Assembly: GCA_035516175.1 (NCBI GenBank)
Contig: DATJAO010000027.1
Location: 1-64,000, forward strand
Direction of reading: 5' to 3'
Length of the DNA stretch: 64,000 bases
Source of the DNA: DASPSR01 sp035516175
GTDB taxonomy: Bacteria > Nitrospirota > UBA9217
Below, one piece after another: positions 8,925 to 17,677 of this stretch (position 1 is its first letter; every line of letters starts with the position of its first letter). The translations under genes and the position numbers were made by a program. The notes under the pieces are model-generated. The model was not told the origin of the DNA. It worked only from the letters and a program-made list of their open reading frames with translations, and searched no databases.

Positions 8925-9245
8925 ATGACGGTTTCAGATATTATCAAGAAGGCTATGCTGGTAGGGCTTGGCGCTCAGGAAAAGGCCAAAGAGTTCGTCG
9001 AGGAGTTGGTGAAGGCAGGAGAGCTTTCAAAAGGCGAGGGCGCGTCGCTCGTAAAAGAATGGGTCTCCAAGGCAGAAGAAAGCACGAAGGACATGGACCA
9101 CAAGATCAAGGATGCCATGGCGGCCGCCTTAGAGAAACTCAATATCCCGACCCGCGGCGATCTTGAAAAAGTCGAGAAGAAGCTCCAGAACATCTCCGCA
9201 AGGCTTACGAAGCTTGAGGGAGGCGAGGGGAAAGGCGGGGCATAG
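8925..9245 (+). CDS. Phasin-family-like small coiled-coil protein
   Basis: About 106 aa from the ATG at 8925, chosen because GGGAGGAGGA (8911-8920) lies five bases upstream. The protein is a charged, helical coiled-coil: an N-terminal IIKKAMLVGLGAQEKAKEF segment, a Lys/Glu-rich middle, and a C-terminal heptad stretch (LEKVEKKLQNISARLTKLE). This pattern matches small phasin/PhaF-PhaI-like proteins found next to ubiB-type genes. The ubiB gene follows 20 bases later. Polyhydroxyalkanoate binding is not implied, because no PHA genes are in the window. Confidence 0.7.
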   Translation: MTVSDIIKKAMLVGLGAQEKAKEFVEELVKAGELSKGEGASLVKEWVSKAEESTKDMDHKIKDAMAAALEKLNIPTRGDLEKVEKKLQNISARLTKLEGGEGKGGA

Positions 9246-9265
9246 CTCGAAGCCTCGCAACGCCA

Positions 9266-10972
9266 ATGTCTCTTTTGGGTTTCAGGAGAAGACATTTTCG
9301 TGACATCCCGCGGATCGGACGGATCATCGCGGTAGCGTCCCGCCACGGGTTCGGCCATCTCGTGGAGCAGATGGGCCTACAGCGTTTTGTATCGCTGGGG
9401 CGGCGAATCGTCACGTTCAAAAAGCCCCCGTCTCTCGAGCATCGGGTGAGCGCCCCCGAGCGTCTCCGGCTCATGTTCGAAGATTTGGGACCGACGTTCA
9501 TCAAGCTGGGGCAGGTGTTGGCGTGCAGGCCGGACATGCTGCCCATCGAATATGCACGCGAGCTGTTGAAATTGACGGACTCAGTTGCACCGTTTCCTTC
9601 CGCTGAATCACAGAAGATCATCGAACAGGAACTGCACGCGCCGATAAACTCCATTTTTAAAGATTTTGATAACGTTCCGGTGGCTGCGGCGTCCATCGCC
9701 CAGGTCCATCGAGCGTGGCTGCTTGATGGCCGCGAGGTCATGGTAAAAGTGCAGCGGCCCGATATCGACCGACTCATCGAGCGGGACATCAGTATCATGC
9801 ATGGTATCGCCGACCTTATCGAGGCGCGGGTTCCGGAAATGGCCCCCTACAATATCCCGGGAATCGTCGATGAATTCGCGCGCACCATCAAGAGGGAGCT
9901 CGATTTCAATATCGAGGCGGCGAACGCTCTTCAACTCAGAAATAACTTCGAGCAAAGCGATGTCCTGTATATCCCCCAGGTTTATGCCGAATTTTCGAGC
10001 AAACGTGTGCTCGTACTAGAAAAGATTGACGGCATCCGCATCGACGATTTCGATCAGATCACCGCGGCTGGATTTGACAAAAAGGACATTGCCCTGAAAG
10101 GGGCATCCGCATTCTTCAAGATGGTCCTGCAGGACGGTTTTTTCCATGCGGATCCCCACCCCGGAAACATCTTCGTGCTCTCCGACGGGAGGCTCGGCCT
10201 CGTGGACTTCGGCATCGTGGGTCGGGTTACGGAAGAGAACATGGAACACTTCGCGAACACCTTCCTCGCCTTGGCAGGGCATGATTACGACGCCCTTGTC
10301 CGACAGTACGTGAATCTCGGGTTTTTGTCCGAGGATTCGGTGGATGTAGAAAAATTTCAACGTGAGATGAAGGAGGACCTTGCTGAACTTCTGGAACCCT
10401 ACTACAGCATGCAGGTGAAACAGATCGATTTCGGTGATTACGTAGACCGCGTCACCCATATCCTCATCCGTCACAAGCTGAGGATGCCGCAGAATTTGTA
10501 TCTCATGGACAAAGCGCTCATCACGCTCGAAGGAATCCTGAAGCAGCTTGATCCCACATTCAATTATTTTGAGGCGGCAAAACCTTACGTGGCAGAACTC
10601 ATTCACCGGAGACGAAACCCGCTCAGGGCCGCCGAAATCCTGAGGAAGAACGTGGTGGACTTCACCGATGCTTTTTCACTCCTGCCGCGGCAGATGAAGA
10701 CGGCATTCAGAAAATTCATGCGTGGCGATTTCCGGGTGAATATACACCACGAGGATCTCAATCATTTCATCCGTGACCTTGACAGATCGAGCAACCGCCT
10801 ATCATTCAGCATCATGACAGCGGCCATAATCGTATCATCTTCCATCATCATCCATGCAGGGACAGGGCCGGTACTCTTCGGACTGCCGATGTTCGGTCTG
10901 ATCGGGTATGTGATCGCGGCGCTCCTGGGGATCTGGTTACTCATTGGCATCCTGCGGTCAGGGCAGTTGTAG
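9266..10972 (+). CDS. ubiB: ABC1/UbiB-family atypical kinase
   Basis: 568 aa. It carries the UbiB signatures: the KxGQ motif in TFIKLGQVLACRPDMLP, the Ala-rich nucleotide loop AAASIAQVH in place of a Gly-rich loop, the lysine in VMVKVQRPD, and HADPHPGNIFVL followed by LVDFGIVG. Two hydrophobic helices close the protein (about 510-565), the usual membrane anchor. Family members are ATPases or kinases that support quinone-lipid biosynthesis at the membrane. It lies between the phasin-like gene and mltG on one strand, with short gaps. Ubiquinone or menaquinone use cannot be decided here. Confidence 0.9.
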   Translation: MSLLGFRRRHFRDIPRIGRIIAVASRHGFGHLVEQMGLQRFVSLGRRIVTFKKPPSLEHRVSAPERLRLMFEDLGPTFIKLGQVLACRPDMLPIEYARELLKLTDSVAPFPSAESQKIIEQELHAPINSIFKDFDNVPVAAASIAQVHRAWLLDGREVMVKVQRPDIDRLIERDISIMHGIADLIEARVPEMAPYNIPGIVDEFARTIKRELDFNIEAANALQLRNNFEQSDVLYIPQVYAEFSSKRVLVLEKIDGIRIDDFDQITAAGFDKKDIALKGASAFFKMVLQDGFFHADPHPGNIFVLSDGRLGLVDFGIVGRVTEENMEHFANTFLALAGHDYDALVRQYVNLGFLSEDSVDVEKFQREMKEDLAELLEPYYSMQVKQIDFGDYVDRVTHILIRHKLRMPQNLYLMDKALITLEGILKQLDPTFNYFEAAKPYVAELIHRRRNPLRAAEILRKNVVDFTDAFSLLPRQMKTAFRKFMRGDFRVNIHHEDLNHFIRDLDRSSNRLSFSIMTAAIIVSSSIIIHAGTGPVLFGLPMFGLIGYVIAALLGIWLLIGILRSGQL

Positions 10973-10985
10973 GAAAGGGTTGTAC

Positions 10986-12080
10986 GTGCAGAAAAATGAA
11001 CCGAAACAGGCATTGATTTCCCGATGGGAGGGCATCAAAGAATGGGTCAAGAAACACCCGTGGCCGTCGTTCCTGATTGCTACGGGCATGCTCACCGTAA
11101 TGATCCATTTTTACACAGCACTGTTTGTCCCGCCATCAAAGGAAAAGGTTTGGAAGGAAGTGCAGGTCACGGAGGGCATGAGTTTTAAGGTCATCGCGAG
11201 TACGCTCCAGAAAGAAGGCATCATCCGTTATCGGGGATATTTCGAGATCATCGGAAGGCTTCAGGGCATCAGTCGCAAGGTGCGTGTAGGCTATTACGGG
11301 ATGAGTACGAGCATGAGCATGTGGGAGGTGCTGGAGGCACTCAGAAAAGGCAAGATTATCGAGTACGAGGTCGTGATACCGGAGGGATACAATCTCTATC
11401 AGATCGGATGGACTCTTGCAAACACGCCGATCATCTCCGACCCCCAGGAGTTCATAAAGCTGGTGAAGAACAAGGAATACGTCCATTCCCTTGGCATCGA
11501 TGCTGATACGCTCGAAGGATACCTGTTCCCAGACACCTACTATCTACCCAAGGGCATCAAGATCGAAGACGTCCCGAAGAAAATGGTTCAGCGCTACAAG
11601 GCGGTGTTTGACGACAGCTACCGCGCTCGAGCCGAGGAGCTCGGGTTTAGCGAACAGCAGATCATCACGCTGGCTTCGATCGTAGAGAAAGAAGCCAAGG
11701 TGGCTTCCGAGCGGAAACTCATCTCCGCGGTGTATCACAATCGGCTTAAGAAGGGCATGAGGCTTCAGGCGGACCCGACCGCTGTTTACGGCACCAAGGC
11801 GTGGGTCACCAATGTCACAGCGCAGGATCTCAGGCGGAATTCTCCATACAATACCTATCTTCACAAGGGCCTTCCTCCAGGACCAATCGCAAACCCCGGT
11901 CAGGGCGCAATCCTTGCCGCTCTCTATCCAGAGCCTGCGGACTATCTTTTCTTCGTGGCCCAAGGGGATGGCAGCCACTATTTCTCGAATGATTATGGTG
12001 CGCACGAAAAGGCTATCGATAGGTATCGAGCGAGTAAGAAGAAGGCGAGGCAGCAGGCAATAGTAAAGAAGAAGCAGTAG
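10986..12080 (+). CDS. mltG: Endolytic murein transglycosylase MltG
   Basis: About 364 aa from the GTG at 10986, which has AGGAAAGGG seven bases upstream; earlier in-frame TTG codons overlap ubiB. There is one N-terminal transmembrane helix (about residues 22-42). A LysM-like segment follows, then the YceG domain with the catalytic-glutamate segment LASIVEKEA, then QADPTAVYG and GLPPGPIANPG. MltG cuts nascent glycan strands on the outer face of the cytoplasmic membrane and ends their growth. It is the last gene of the plus-strand run, and the next gene converges on it five bases away. Confidence 0.94.
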   Translation: MQKNEPKQALISRWEGIKEWVKKHPWPSFLIATGMLTVMIHFYTALFVPPSKEKVWKEVQVTEGMSFKVIASTLQKEGIIRYRGYFEIIGRLQGISRKVRVGYYGMSTSMSMWEVLEALRKGKIIEYEVVIPEGYNLYQIGWTLANTPIISDPQEFIKLVKNKEYVHSLGIDADTLEGYLFPDTYYLPKGIKIEDVPKKMVQRYKAVFDDSYRARAEELGFSEQQIITLASIVEKEAKVASERKLISAVYHNRLKKGMRLQADPTAVYGTKAWVTNVTAQDLRRNSPYNTYLHKGLPPGPIANPGQGAILAALYPEPADYLFFVAQGDGSHYFSNDYGAHEKAIDRYRASKKKARQQAIVKKKQ

Positions 12081-12084
12081 TGGG

Positions 12085-12489
12085 TTATTCGATAAGGACC
12101 GTGAAGACGCAGAATTCGGGCAGGGAAAGTATCTTCTCCCTCAGCCCTAGGATGTCGAATTTACCATAGGCCATGGAGTCGTCATAGAGCTTGATTGTCT
12201 TTTTATACGTATCGATTTCGTATTTCCCGCCGCCGGTAACAATCCACGCACGATCAGAGATGTCGTAACGCTTCCCCCCGGAATCATAGCCTCCTTCGAC
12301 TCCCTTGTCGAGACAGAACCGTTCAACGATGTTGGCATGGTACTTCGTGAACTCTTTAGGCGAGAAGACGAGATATTCCGTGGATCCGTGTCGGATCTGG
12401 ACGAATTTGCCGCTTCTTGCCGAAGGGACGCCGGCCTTCGCTATGTCCGTATAGTAGAGAGGAGTGTAATCGATGAATACGACGGTCAT
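12085..12489 (-). CDS. Hypothetical protein
   Basis: I do not recognise this gene. From the ATG at 12489 it encodes 134 aa, mostly beta-strand and turn with many aromatics (VVFIDYTPLYYTDIA, GGGKYEIDTYKKTIKLYD). There is no signal peptide and no membrane helix. The frame is open for 49 more codons upstream, but that part is hydrophobic and unlike the body. It converges with mltG. Low-complexity bias is absent and the codon use looks real. Confidence 0.55.
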   Translation of the reverse strand: MTVVFIDYTPLYYTDIAKAGVPSARSGKFVQIRHGSTEYLVFSPKEFTKYHANIVERFCLDKGVEGGYDSGGKRYDISDRAWIVTGGGKYEIDTYKKTIKLYDDSMAYGKFDILGLREKILSLPEFCVFTVLIE

Positions 12490-12861
12490 AAGATTATTAT
12501 AGCCTTTTTTGCTGAACAGGAAGAAGGCGTGACAGGGAAAGAAAGCAACAAGGCCAGTATGCCCATTATATAGCAATATTGCTGTTCTGACGGATCCAAG
12601 CAAGTAACGGTTGCTACGCGGAAGTTGGGTGCCCATGTTAAGCTGTTATTTGTGGCATCTCTCGCAGATTTTTGTACCTTTTACGTCGAATAGCTTCCGA
12701 CTATTTTGGCACTTGCCTAAGAATTCTCCTGATGTTTGGTCTTTTCGAATTACGTCAAATTCAGGCAGGGACAGCGGTTAAGGACAGTAGGTATGCCAAT
12801 ATTCAAGCTTTCTGTTTGATATAGCATGGGAGACCGTCCATCCATCGGGCAACCTAGGCTG
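12490..12861. other. Intergenic gap without a recognised gene
   Basis: 372 bases between two minus-strand genes, more AT-rich than the surroundings. I see no convincing ORF, RNA gene or strong hairpin. It should hold the promoter of the hypothetical gene at 12085-12489. Confidence 0.5.
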
Positions 12862-13731
12862 TTAAGAGGCAGTTGATGAGAAATCCAATATTTTAGATTG
12901 CACGATATTTTTGCCGGTTTCCTTGGCGGCATTCATAAGATCTTCGGCCTTTTTGATCAGTATATCTATTGTATATGTCGGGTCGTCGCAGGTAACAACA
13001 CCTGTACTGAAGGTTACAGGCCAACCGTTACGTCCCACCATATCCAGAAGATGTTCCTGAACATTATAAATGACAACGGTGGCGTCCTCATTCTTTGTTC
13101 CGGGCATAAGGATAGCGAATTTGGAACCTCCAAGTCTTGAAATAATATCTGCTGACCGCAATGTTGCCCTCAATGTTTGTGCTGCTTCATGGAGAAGATA
13201 ATCGCCGGCAATATGTCCGAGGGTGTCATTTATGTGTCTTAGATTATCTATATCGATATATGCGAGAGTAAGGGGCTGTTTTGATGTAGCTGATCTGCCG
13301 ATCTCGGTACGTGCCTGCTCATAAAAGGATCTGATGTTCGCTACGCCCGTCAAATCATCCGTGTAGGCATGCTCATGCTCCTTTATTAACAGTTTCTTGA
13401 TGGCTGCAATGGAATACGAAACGATTAAAAACATGCCGAGCACCATTGTGGCATTCCAGATGGGAACAGCGATGTGAGAATAAGGATGTCCAGAAATCAG
13501 ATCAGACACGGCCCAGGTTATAGCACTGAAAATTGATATAAGGGCAGCAGGGACTCCTCCCTCGAACCAAGCAATCAGTATGATGGGAAGTAGATAGAGA
13601 GTTGCAATGGAAATATCATAGCTCGTAATGGAGTCAAGACTGCCGATTGCCAGTACGAGAAGAAAACCGATTAACGTAAGAAATGGTTTGGGGAGTTTTC
13701 CAGGAAATTCCAGGATCGTTTTTATACGCAT
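12862..13731 (-). CDS. Membrane GGDEF-domain protein with degenerate GGSKF active site
   Basis: 289 aa. Residues 10-105 contain about four hydrophobic helices. Residues about 130-275 form a GGDEF domain: DDLTGVANIRSF, AYIDIDNLRHINDTLGH. The signature is RLGGSKFAIL, with Ser and Lys where active cyclases have Asp/Glu and Glu, so cyclase activity is doubtful. Five residues upstream is RSAD, which fits the RxxD inhibitory site and could still bind cyclic di-GMP. The protein may therefore act as a membrane receptor rather than as an enzyme. It stands alone between two gaps. Confidence 0.88.
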   Translation of the reverse strand: MRIKTILEFPGKLPKPFLTLIGFLLVLAIGSLDSITSYDISIATLYLLPIILIAWFEGGVPAALISIFSAITWAVSDLISGHPYSHIAVPIWNATMVLGMFLIVSYSIAAIKKLLIKEHEHAYTDDLTGVANIRSFYEQARTEIGRSATSKQPLTLAYIDIDNLRHINDTLGHIAGDYLLHEAAQTLRATLRSADIISRLGGSKFAILMPGTKNEDATVVIYNVQEHLLDMVGRNGWPVTFSTGVVTCDDPTYTIDILIKKAEDLMNAAKETGKNIVQSKILDFSSTAS

Positions 13732-14139
13732 AATATTCGATGCCTACAGTTGTCGTTGGTTTGAAGGATGTTCCTTAGACCACCCTGTAGGTTAAACACC
13801 TTAAGCAATGGTCGGTCTTTCTCATTTCTAGGATTTTCCGTCTTTTGCACTTCTCCGTTCAGGCCCCTTGTAATTTGGCTCAATCGATTATCGCCGATCT
13901 TTACCCGATCTGAGCTCCCGAAGCAACCCGCCTATCCGTTCCCTTAACTCTTCATTCACATTCCACCCATGTCCTCTCATGTCCAACAATATGATGAAAA
14001 CGCAGTATAATTATTATTAATTGACACGCATGGACGATGTTTTTGGATATTCAGTCTAACGGTTTTAGACGTAATCTTCATATTATCTAAATCATCAAGA
14101 AGATGCAACTGCAATTTAGTAGAGAAAGTGATGCGCAAA
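13732..14139. other. Intergenic gap, possible minus-strand coding remnant
   Basis: 408 bases. On the minus strand a short frame near 13890-13980 reads MRGHGWNVNEELRERIGGLL and about ten further codons to a stop. It is helix-like and may be a scrap of a lost gene, but it is too short to name. AT-rich sequence follows toward 14130. No RNA gene or terminator is evident. Confidence 0.35.
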
Positions 14140-15030
14140 CTATTCTCTCTGTCTTGGGTCAAGGGCGTCGCGGATGCCTTCGCCTAAGAGGTTATAGCCG
14201 AGCACGGTGATGAGGATAGCGAGGCCGGGGAAGGCCGAAAGCCACCAGGCGATCTCGATGTTGTCCTTGCCCGATGAGAGTAGGCTCCCCCAGCTCGGCG
14301 TAGGGGGCTGAACGCCGAGGCCGAGGAAGCTTAAAGCGGATTCGATAAGGATCGCTCCGCCTATGCCCATGGTAGCCGACACGAGAATGGGGGAGAGGCC
14401 GTTCGGTAGAACGTGTTTCATGATGATGCGGACGTCCGTGGCGCCGATGGCGCGTGCGGCGACCACGAATTCCCGCTCCTTGAGCGATATGAACTCGGCA
14501 CGGATGAGCCGGGCCGGCTCCATCCAGCTCGTGAGGCCGATCACGATCATAATGTTGATGATGCTCGGCTCCAGGATGGCGATCACGGCGAGCACCAGGA
14601 AGATCGTGGGAATGCTTAGCATGATATCGACAGCCCGCATGATCAGGCTGTCGATCCAGCCGCCGTAGTAACCCGCGATAGAGCCCAAAAGAATGCCAAG
14701 GATTGTCGCAATCCCCACGGCTACGAATCCTACCTCAAGAGATATCCTTCCTCCCCAGAGCATGCGCGAGAGAACGTCTCTTCCGAGATCGTCTGTCCCC
14801 AGGGGGTGCGAAAAGCTTGGGCCGACAAGGATGTTCTTGATGTCAATGAGGGATGGATTATACGGTGCGATGTAAGGGGCGAAGATAGAAAAAATAAAGA
14901 CGAGCAGCACCAGTATCCCGCCGAGGACAGCGAGTCGGTTCTTCATGAGGTAATGAAGGGTTTGGGATGTGAAGGATTCGCTTTTTCTCATCTCTTTTAT
15001 ACTGTTTGTGTCATATTCCGGACTTCGCAT
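14140..15030 (-). CDS. Peptide/nickel-type ABC transporter permease (DppC/OppC family)
   Basis: About 296 aa from the ATG at 15030. It has an N-terminal OppC_N helix (LAVLGGILVLLVFIFSIFAP), the family phrase HPLGTDDLGRDVLSRMLWG, and the BPD_transp_1 core with the EAA loop AAARAIGATDVRIIMKHVLPN. Six membrane helices are expected. It pairs with the DppB-type permease six bases upstream. No substrate-binding protein or ATPase gene lies beside them, so the substrate cannot be guessed and the other subunits must be encoded elsewhere. Confidence 0.92.
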   Translation of the reverse strand: MRSPEYDTNSIKEMRKSESFTSQTLHYLMKNRLAVLGGILVLLVFIFSIFAPYIAPYNPSLIDIKNILVGPSFSHPLGTDDLGRDVLSRMLWGGRISLEVGFVAVGIATILGILLGSIAGYYGGWIDSLIMRAVDIMLSIPTIFLVLAVIAILEPSIINIMIVIGLTSWMEPARLIRAEFISLKEREFVVAARAIGATDVRIIMKHVLPNGLSPILVSATMGIGGAILIESALSFLGLGVQPPTPSWGSLLSSGKDNIEIAWWLSAFPGLAILITVLGYNLLGEGIRDALDPRQRE

Positions 15031-15036
15031 CACGCC

Positions 15037-16008
15037 CTAACGAAGTCTCACCCTGGGGTCCGTAAAGGCATACGCAATATCGGCAAAGAAATTGCCGAGC
15101 ATCGTGAGAAATGCTGCCGGCACGAGAATTCCCATGGCGAGGTTGTAGTCACGCGAGAAGACGGCCTGGTATAGAAGCTGTCCCATGCCGGGGATACTGA
15201 AAACAGTTTCCATGATCACGCTGCCGCCGATGATGCCGGGGAGCGAGAGGCCGAGAATGGTGATAACCGGCATGAGCGCGTTCCTGAGCGCGTGTTTATA
15301 AATGACTGTTCTTTCCGGAAGCCCCTTGGCCCGGGCGGTACGGATGTAATCTTGGCGCAGGACCTCGAGCATGTTGTTCCGAATGTAGCGCGAGAACCCG
15401 GCCAGCCCGCCGAAGGCCGATACGAAGACCGGCAGGATCAGGTGCTGGGTCCAGTCCGAAAGCTTGCCCCAGAGCGTAAGACCGGTTGTGTCCAGGCTTT
15501 GAATTCCTGATATGGGAAGTACGCCCCATTGCACACCGAGCATGTAGATGAGCAGGAGCGCGAGCCAGAACGAGGGTGTGGAAAAACCTACGAAGACGAA
15601 CACCGTTGTGAAACGATCAATGAGCGAGTATTGTCGTGTTGCCGACATGATACCGATGGGGATGGCTATGAGGAGTACAAGCCCAAGGGAGAGCAGGTTG
15701 ATCGTGAGCGTGATCGGCAGGCGTTCTAGAATTTTGTCCTTGACCTTGCGGCCATCGGCGAAGGCCTCTCCGAAATCAAGCGTTATGAACTTCTTGAGCC
15801 ATGTAGCATACTGTTTATAAAAAGGCTGATCCGCGCCATAGAGCTTCCGGAGTCGCTCCCGGGCCTCAGCCGACGCTTTGGCCGAGAATTCCATCTGAGC
15901 CTCTGCGGGTCCGCCCGGCGCAAGCCTCATGACGCCAAAGCTCAACACGGTGATACCGAACAGAATGGGGATCATTAGGAGCGTTCGTTTAATGACGTAG
16001 ATGAACAT
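15037..16008 (-). CDS. Peptide/nickel-type ABC transporter permease (DppB/OppB family)
   Basis: 323 aa. The N-terminal VIKRTLLMIPILFGITVLSF and APGGP are typical of DppB. The BPD_transp_1 core has the EAA-loop TARAKGLPERTVIYKHALRN and ends with YAFTDPRVRLR, the standard C-terminus of the family. About six membrane helices are visible. It begins 11 bases after the EF-Tu-domain-like gene and is followed within seven bases by the DppC-type gene, so the three form one minus-strand unit. Confidence 0.93.
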   Translation of the reverse strand: MFIYVIKRTLLMIPILFGITVLSFGVMRLAPGGPAEAQMEFSAKASAEARERLRKLYGADQPFYKQYATWLKKFITLDFGEAFADGRKVKDKILERLPITLTINLLSLGLVLLIAIPIGIMSATRQYSLIDRFTTVFVFVGFSTPSFWLALLLIYMLGVQWGVLPISGIQSLDTTGLTLWGKLSDWTQHLILPVFVSAFGGLAGFSRYIRNNMLEVLRQDYIRTARAKGLPERTVIYKHALRNALMPVITILGLSLPGIIGGSVIMETVFSIPGMGQLLYQAVFSRDYNLAMGILVPAAFLTMLGNFFADIAYAFTDPRVRLR

Positions 16009-16019
16009 GGGGTGGCGCT

Positions 16020-16274
16020 TTATCCTGTGACTCTGTAAACAAGGTCGAAAGGCTCGGCAGCCTGGGAGAGCTTAATGCCGGTAAAATGGCCGCGGGTGGC
16101 TTTCTGCACAGGCTGGTGGTCGAACTCCATGATCTCGATTTTCTGGGTGAAGTCGGTTTTGTTGCCCTTGAGATGAATGGTATCGCCCACTGCGAGGTCG
16201 CCGAAGTCCAATTTGATTGCAGCGATGGATGTTTTTTCGAAAAACTTGATCACCGACCCGATCCGCTCTTCCAT
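16020..16274 (-). CDS. Small EF-Tu domain II-like protein (translation-factor-like)
   Basis: About 84 aa from the ATG at 16274; the upstream open frame lacks conserved sequence. The body (EERIGSVIKFFEKTSIAAIKL, then VGDTIHLKGNKTDFTQ, EFDHQPVQKA and FTGIKL) matches small stand-alone proteins that resemble beta-barrel domain II of translation GTPases. There is no G domain. The function is not established; members are often found near peptidase or transport genes. It heads the unit with the two ABC permeases. Confidence 0.75.
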   Translation of the reverse strand: MEERIGSVIKFFEKTSIAAIKLDFGDLAVGDTIHLKGNKTDFTQKIEIMEFDHQPVQKATRGHFTGIKLSQAAEPFDLVYRVTG

Positions 16275-16396
16275 AGGCGTTATCATAGTATAAAATTCGG
16301 GGTATTTCAAGGGAAAAGCTGTTTCTGCTGACAGAGAATGTCGCGAAAATTTCACCGGTAACGGGGGAAAATGCATATTCTTCGGATATATAGAAC

Positions 16397-16425
16397 TTGA
16401 CAACAATTGGTGGGGTGAGTATTAT
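16397..16425 (+). promoter_or_regulatory. Sigma70-type promoter of the tRNA cluster
   Basis: TTGACA at 16397-16402 and TATTAT at 16420-16425 are separated by exactly 17 bases. They stand 44 bases ahead of tRNA-Pro. The match to consensus is six of six and five of six. It is the best promoter in the window by eye. Confidence 0.75.
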
Positions 16426-16468
16426 AGGCCTGCAAGTCAGAGGTAAATGACGTTACGGTAATGTACCT

Positions 16469-16545
16469 CGGGGCGTGGCGCAGCCCGGTAGCGCGTCTGC
16501 TTTGGGAGCAGAAAGCCGGAGGTTCAAATCCTCTCGCCCCGACCA
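16469..16545 (+). tRNA. tRNA-Pro (anticodon TGG)
   Basis: 77 bases. The acceptor arms CGGGGCG and CGCCCCG pair fully, and CCA is encoded at 16543-16545. The anticodon loop TTTGGGA (16501-16507) gives TGG at 16503-16505. The T arm contains GGTTCAAATCC. It is first of seven tRNA genes on this strand. Confidence 0.97.
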
Positions 16546-16609
16546 CTTTTCGGCTCAAGATTGTTAGCTGACGGTTCATTGCTATGGGCTAAGATCAACA
16601 AGTTCATGT

Positions 16610-16686
16610 GCGCCTGTAGCTCAGGTGGATAGAGCAACAGCCTTCTAAGCTGTGGGTCAGGGGTTCGAATCCCTTCAGGCGCGCCA
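16610..16686 (+). tRNA. tRNA-Arg (anticodon TCT)
   Basis: 77 bases. The acceptor arms GCGCCTG and CAGGCGC pair, and CCA is encoded at the end. The anticodon stem ACAGC/GCTGT closes the loop CTTCTAA, with TCT at 16644-16646. It reads AGA codons. It lies 64 bases after tRNA-Pro and is probably co-transcribed. Confidence 0.97.
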
Positions 16687-16790
16687 TCAAATCTGGAAAA
16701 ATTAAATAGAAAAGTTCAAAATTTTAAGGTATGATATAAACACCTTTTATTTTGAATTTTTCATTGCAAGTATTGAATTCAGTTTCACAT

Positions 16791-16867
16791 GGTGGGCGTA
16801 GCTCAGCTGGTAGAGCACAAGGTTGTGGCCCTTGTGGCCGCGGGTTCGAGCCCCGTCGCTCACCCCA
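16791..16867 (+). tRNA. tRNA-His (anticodon GTG)
   Basis: 77 bases including the histidine-specific G(-1) at 16791 facing C73 at 16864. The acceptor arms are GTGGGCG and CGCTCAC with one G-T pair. The anticodon stem CAAGG/CCTTG closes TTGTGGC, with GTG at 16825-16827. CCA is encoded at 16865-16867. Confidence 0.96.
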
Positions 16868-16925
16868 ATTTTCCATGAGTGAGACGGCCTGTCCGGCCGT
16901 CTTACTGTTTATGTGGCATCATTCC

Positions 16926-17002
<77 letters not shown>

Positions 17003-17014
17003 GATATTGATTAC

Positions 17015-17084
17015 GGAATGCTGATTTCGGAATGAAAATGAGGTGCTATAATATCCCTGATCCTCATTCCGAAATCTGCATTCC
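17015..17084. repeat. Long inverted repeat between two tRNA-Arg genes
   Basis: The 21-base arms at 17015-17035 and 17064-17084 match at 20 of 21 positions. The loop holds TATAAT at 17047-17052, a possible -10 box for the following tRNA, though I see no good -35. GGAATG is also repeated directly within each arm. The element could fold into a strong hairpin in RNA of either strand and may be a dispersed intergenic repeat. Confidence 0.65.
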
Positions 17085-17095
17085 AAAATTAGTTT

Positions 17096-17172
17096 GCGCC
17101 CGTAGCTCAGCTGGATAGAGTGTCGGCCTCCGAAGCCGAAGGTCGTGGGTTCGACTCCCGCCGGGCGCGCCA
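17096..17172 (+). tRNA. tRNA-Arg (anticodon CCG)
   Basis: 77 bases. The acceptor arms GCGCCCG and CGGGCGC pair, and CCA is encoded. The anticodon stem TCGGC/GCCGA closes CTCCGAA, with CCG at 17130-17132. It is a close relative of the tRNA-Arg(TCG) just upstream. Confidence 0.96.
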
Positions 17173-17234
17173 TAAAAAATAAAAAAAAAGAACCGCGAGT
17201 TCTGCTTTCCCATCTTAAATTGTTGATTTTCTTG

Positions 17235-17263
17235 TTGCATCCAGATGACAAGATAAGTATAAT
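17235..17263 (+). promoter_or_regulatory. Sigma70-type promoter ahead of tRNA-Lys
   Basis: TTGCAT at 17235-17240 and a perfect TATAAT at 17258-17263 are 17 bases apart, placed 39 bases before tRNA-Lys. It probably gives tRNA-Lys and tRNA-Leu a second start point. Confidence 0.65.
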
Positions 17264-17301
17264 AAATCCGCTTTTCATCTGGTTCTAGTATCGATCGTTA
17301 T

Positions 17302-17377
<76 letters not shown>

Positions 17378-17390
17378 TATAATACACAGG

Positions 17391-17442
17391 GAGCAGTGAG
17401 CAGCAGGCAGCGGGATCGTGGGCTGCTTATCGTTCACTGCTC
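17391..17442 (+). repeat. Inverted repeat between tRNA-Lys and tRNA-Leu
   Basis: GAGCAGTGA (17391-17399) is matched by TCACTGCTC (17434-17442), with an inner GCAGC/GCTGC pairing. A weak T-rich stretch follows. It may be a processing hairpin, a leaky terminator, or one of the GAGCAGTGAGCAG-type intergenic repeats. Confidence 0.45.
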
Positions 17443-17456
17443 TCTTTGTTCATACG

Positions 17457-17539
17457 GCGAGAGTGGCGGAACTGGCAGACGCGCCAGACTTAGGATCTGG
17501 TGGGCGACCGTGGGGGTTCAAGTCCCCCCTCTCGCACCA
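17457..17539 (+). tRNA. tRNA-Leu (anticodon TAG)
   Basis: 83 bases with a long variable arm. The acceptor arms GCGAGAG and CTCTCGC pair fully, and CCA is encoded. The anticodon stem CCAGA/TCTGG closes CTTAGGA, with TAG at 17491-17493. It is the last gene of the tRNA cluster and lies 138 bases before tig, a common neighbour. Confidence 0.97.
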
Positions 17540-17677
17540 AATACCCAGGGGTCGAATGGCGGGTGACGCCGTCATCCCAGGTCGCCTTTTTGAATGTCCT
17601 GTTCCGTAACGTCTTCATGTGTTAAAAATTCTTTGGACTCAAAGACTCCCTAGACTCTTAAGTAAAGGTGGTAGATC

